Part shown: positions 12,536 to 12,968 of the stretch, piece after piece
How positions within the stretch are numbered: the first letter of the stretch is position 1
Layout: each line of letters begins with the position of its first letter
NCBI GenBank assembly: GCA_021811925.1
Contig: JAKAPY010000016.1
Location: 4,205 to 17,172, forward strand
Length of the DNA stretch: 12,968 bases
DNA from: Thermoplasmata archaeon
Lineage (GTDB): Archaea; Thermoplasmatota; Thermoplasmata; Sysuiplasmatales; Sysuiplasmataceae
Direction of reading: 5' to 3'
Notes under the pieces: generated by a model
Told to the model about the DNA's origin: nothing
Seen by the model: only the letters and a program-made list of their open reading frames with translations
Database searches by the model: none
Program-made: the position numbers and the translations under genes

Positions 12536-12968
12536 ATGCAGACTGACAAACTATCAACGCCCGAGACAATAGGCAATCTGACAATAAGGAACCGCATAGT
12601 AATGGCTCCTATGATCTCAAACCTATGCAACCCGGACGGCAGCACAAACGAGAACCACATCGCCTATCTCGAGGAGAGGGCCAAGGGTGGCGCGGGACTC
12701 ATCATTACAGAATACACGTACATAAACGACCTAAACTCGAGGGGTTCCAGGAATGAGCTCGGCCTGCACAATGTCGAATTCATACCGAAACTGAGGAGGC
12801 TGACCGAGAGAATACACAGCCACGGCACGCCCATCTTCACGCAGCTTGTCCATGCAGGGGGAAAGGCCCTTCAGGAAGGGAACAGGGAAAAGCCGAAGGC
12901 ACCGTCTGCTGTAGAATACATGGGCACGACTCCAGCGGAGATGACTGCGGAGGACATAGGCTCTGTCA
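12536..12968 (+). CDS. Old-yellow-enzyme family NADH:flavin oxidoreductase (5' part, cut by the window edge)
   Basis: The first 144 residues of a longer gene are visible; the family is usually 340-380 residues, or about 650 with an FeS/NAD domain. The FMN-barrel opening is typical: IGNLTIRNRIVMAPM (12-26), then AYLEERAKGGAGLIITEY (43-60) and FTQLVHAGGK (101-110), where His106 lies in the usual flavin/substrate loop (QLxHxGR in most members, GGK here). Such enzymes reduce activated C=C bonds, for example 2-enoates, 2,4-dienoyl-CoA or bile-acid enones such as the BaiCD substrate. The ATG at 12536 is the only in-frame start because TGA lies at 12530-12532. It follows the CoA-transferase by 76 bases and may share its pathway. 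Whether it has the FeS and NAD(P) domains lies outside the window. Confidence 0.9.
   Translation, partial: MQTDKLSTPETIGNLTIRNRIVMAPMISNLCNPDGSTNENHIAYLEERAKGGAGLIITEYTYINDLNSRGSRNELGLHNVEFIPKLRRLTERIHSHGTPIFTQLVHAGGKALQEGNREKPKAPSAVEYMGTTPAEMTAEDIGSV

Noticed and set aside
1..12968. Mobile elements, CRISPR arrays, tRNA/rRNA genes, riboswitches, defence systems
   Set aside because: I saw no transposase, terminal repeats, regularly spaced repeats, cloverleaf or known defence proteins anywhere in the window.

Overview
The window reads as a moderately GC-rich (mid-50s %, by eye) archaeal chromosome segment. Four things point to archaea. Arginine is coded mainly by AGG/AGA and Ile ATA is common. 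BRE/TATA-type promoters replace bacterial -35/-10 boxes. Starts mix leaderless and GGAGG-led types and include TTG and GTG. The proteins (archaeal-type PurM and RlmE, a Kdp operon ending in a UspA-like gene) fit Euryarchaeota. A Thermoplasmata relative is my best guess, but this is inference and no rRNA is present to test it.

Layout. (1) 91-564 (+): a Bcp/PrxQ-type peroxiredoxin. (2) 697-1848 (-): an unrecognised four-helix membrane protein followed by the rRNA 2'-O-methyltransferase RlmE. They converge on the peroxiredoxin across a structured, T-rich gap. (3) 2000-5251 (+): a two-gene operon with an uncommon HAD hydrolase-PurM fusion (559 aa), then a YtcJ-like amidohydrolase led by a clear Shine-Dalgarno and a TTG start. 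(4) 10608-5253 (-): a complete potassium-uptake operon kdpF-kdpA-kdpB-kdpC followed by a tandem-domain universal stress protein, the order of the haloarchaeal kdpFABCQ operon. No kdpDE two-component genes are visible. (5) 10721-12968 (+): a divergently transcribed cytidine-deaminase-like enzyme, a class III (CaiB/BaiF) CoA-transferase, and the start of an old-yellow-enzyme flavin oxidoreductase cut by the window edge.

How they work together. KdpFABC is a high-affinity, ATP-driven K+ pump: KdpA is the selective channel-like subunit, KdpB the P-type ATPase, KdpC an exported accessory subunit and KdpF a 30-residue stabilising helix. The Usp protein probably modulates or reports K+ or energy status. 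The CoA-transferase and oxidoreductase look like a pair that activates and reduces an unsaturated acid. The HAD-PurM fusion ties a phosphotransfer-type HAD to the fifth step of purine synthesis, or to a diverged relative of it. No intergenic stretch exceeds 300 bases. I see no mobile element, CRISPR array, tRNA or rRNA. The most novel items are the HAD-PurM fusion with its changed motifs and possible internal start, and the sequon-dense KdpC.
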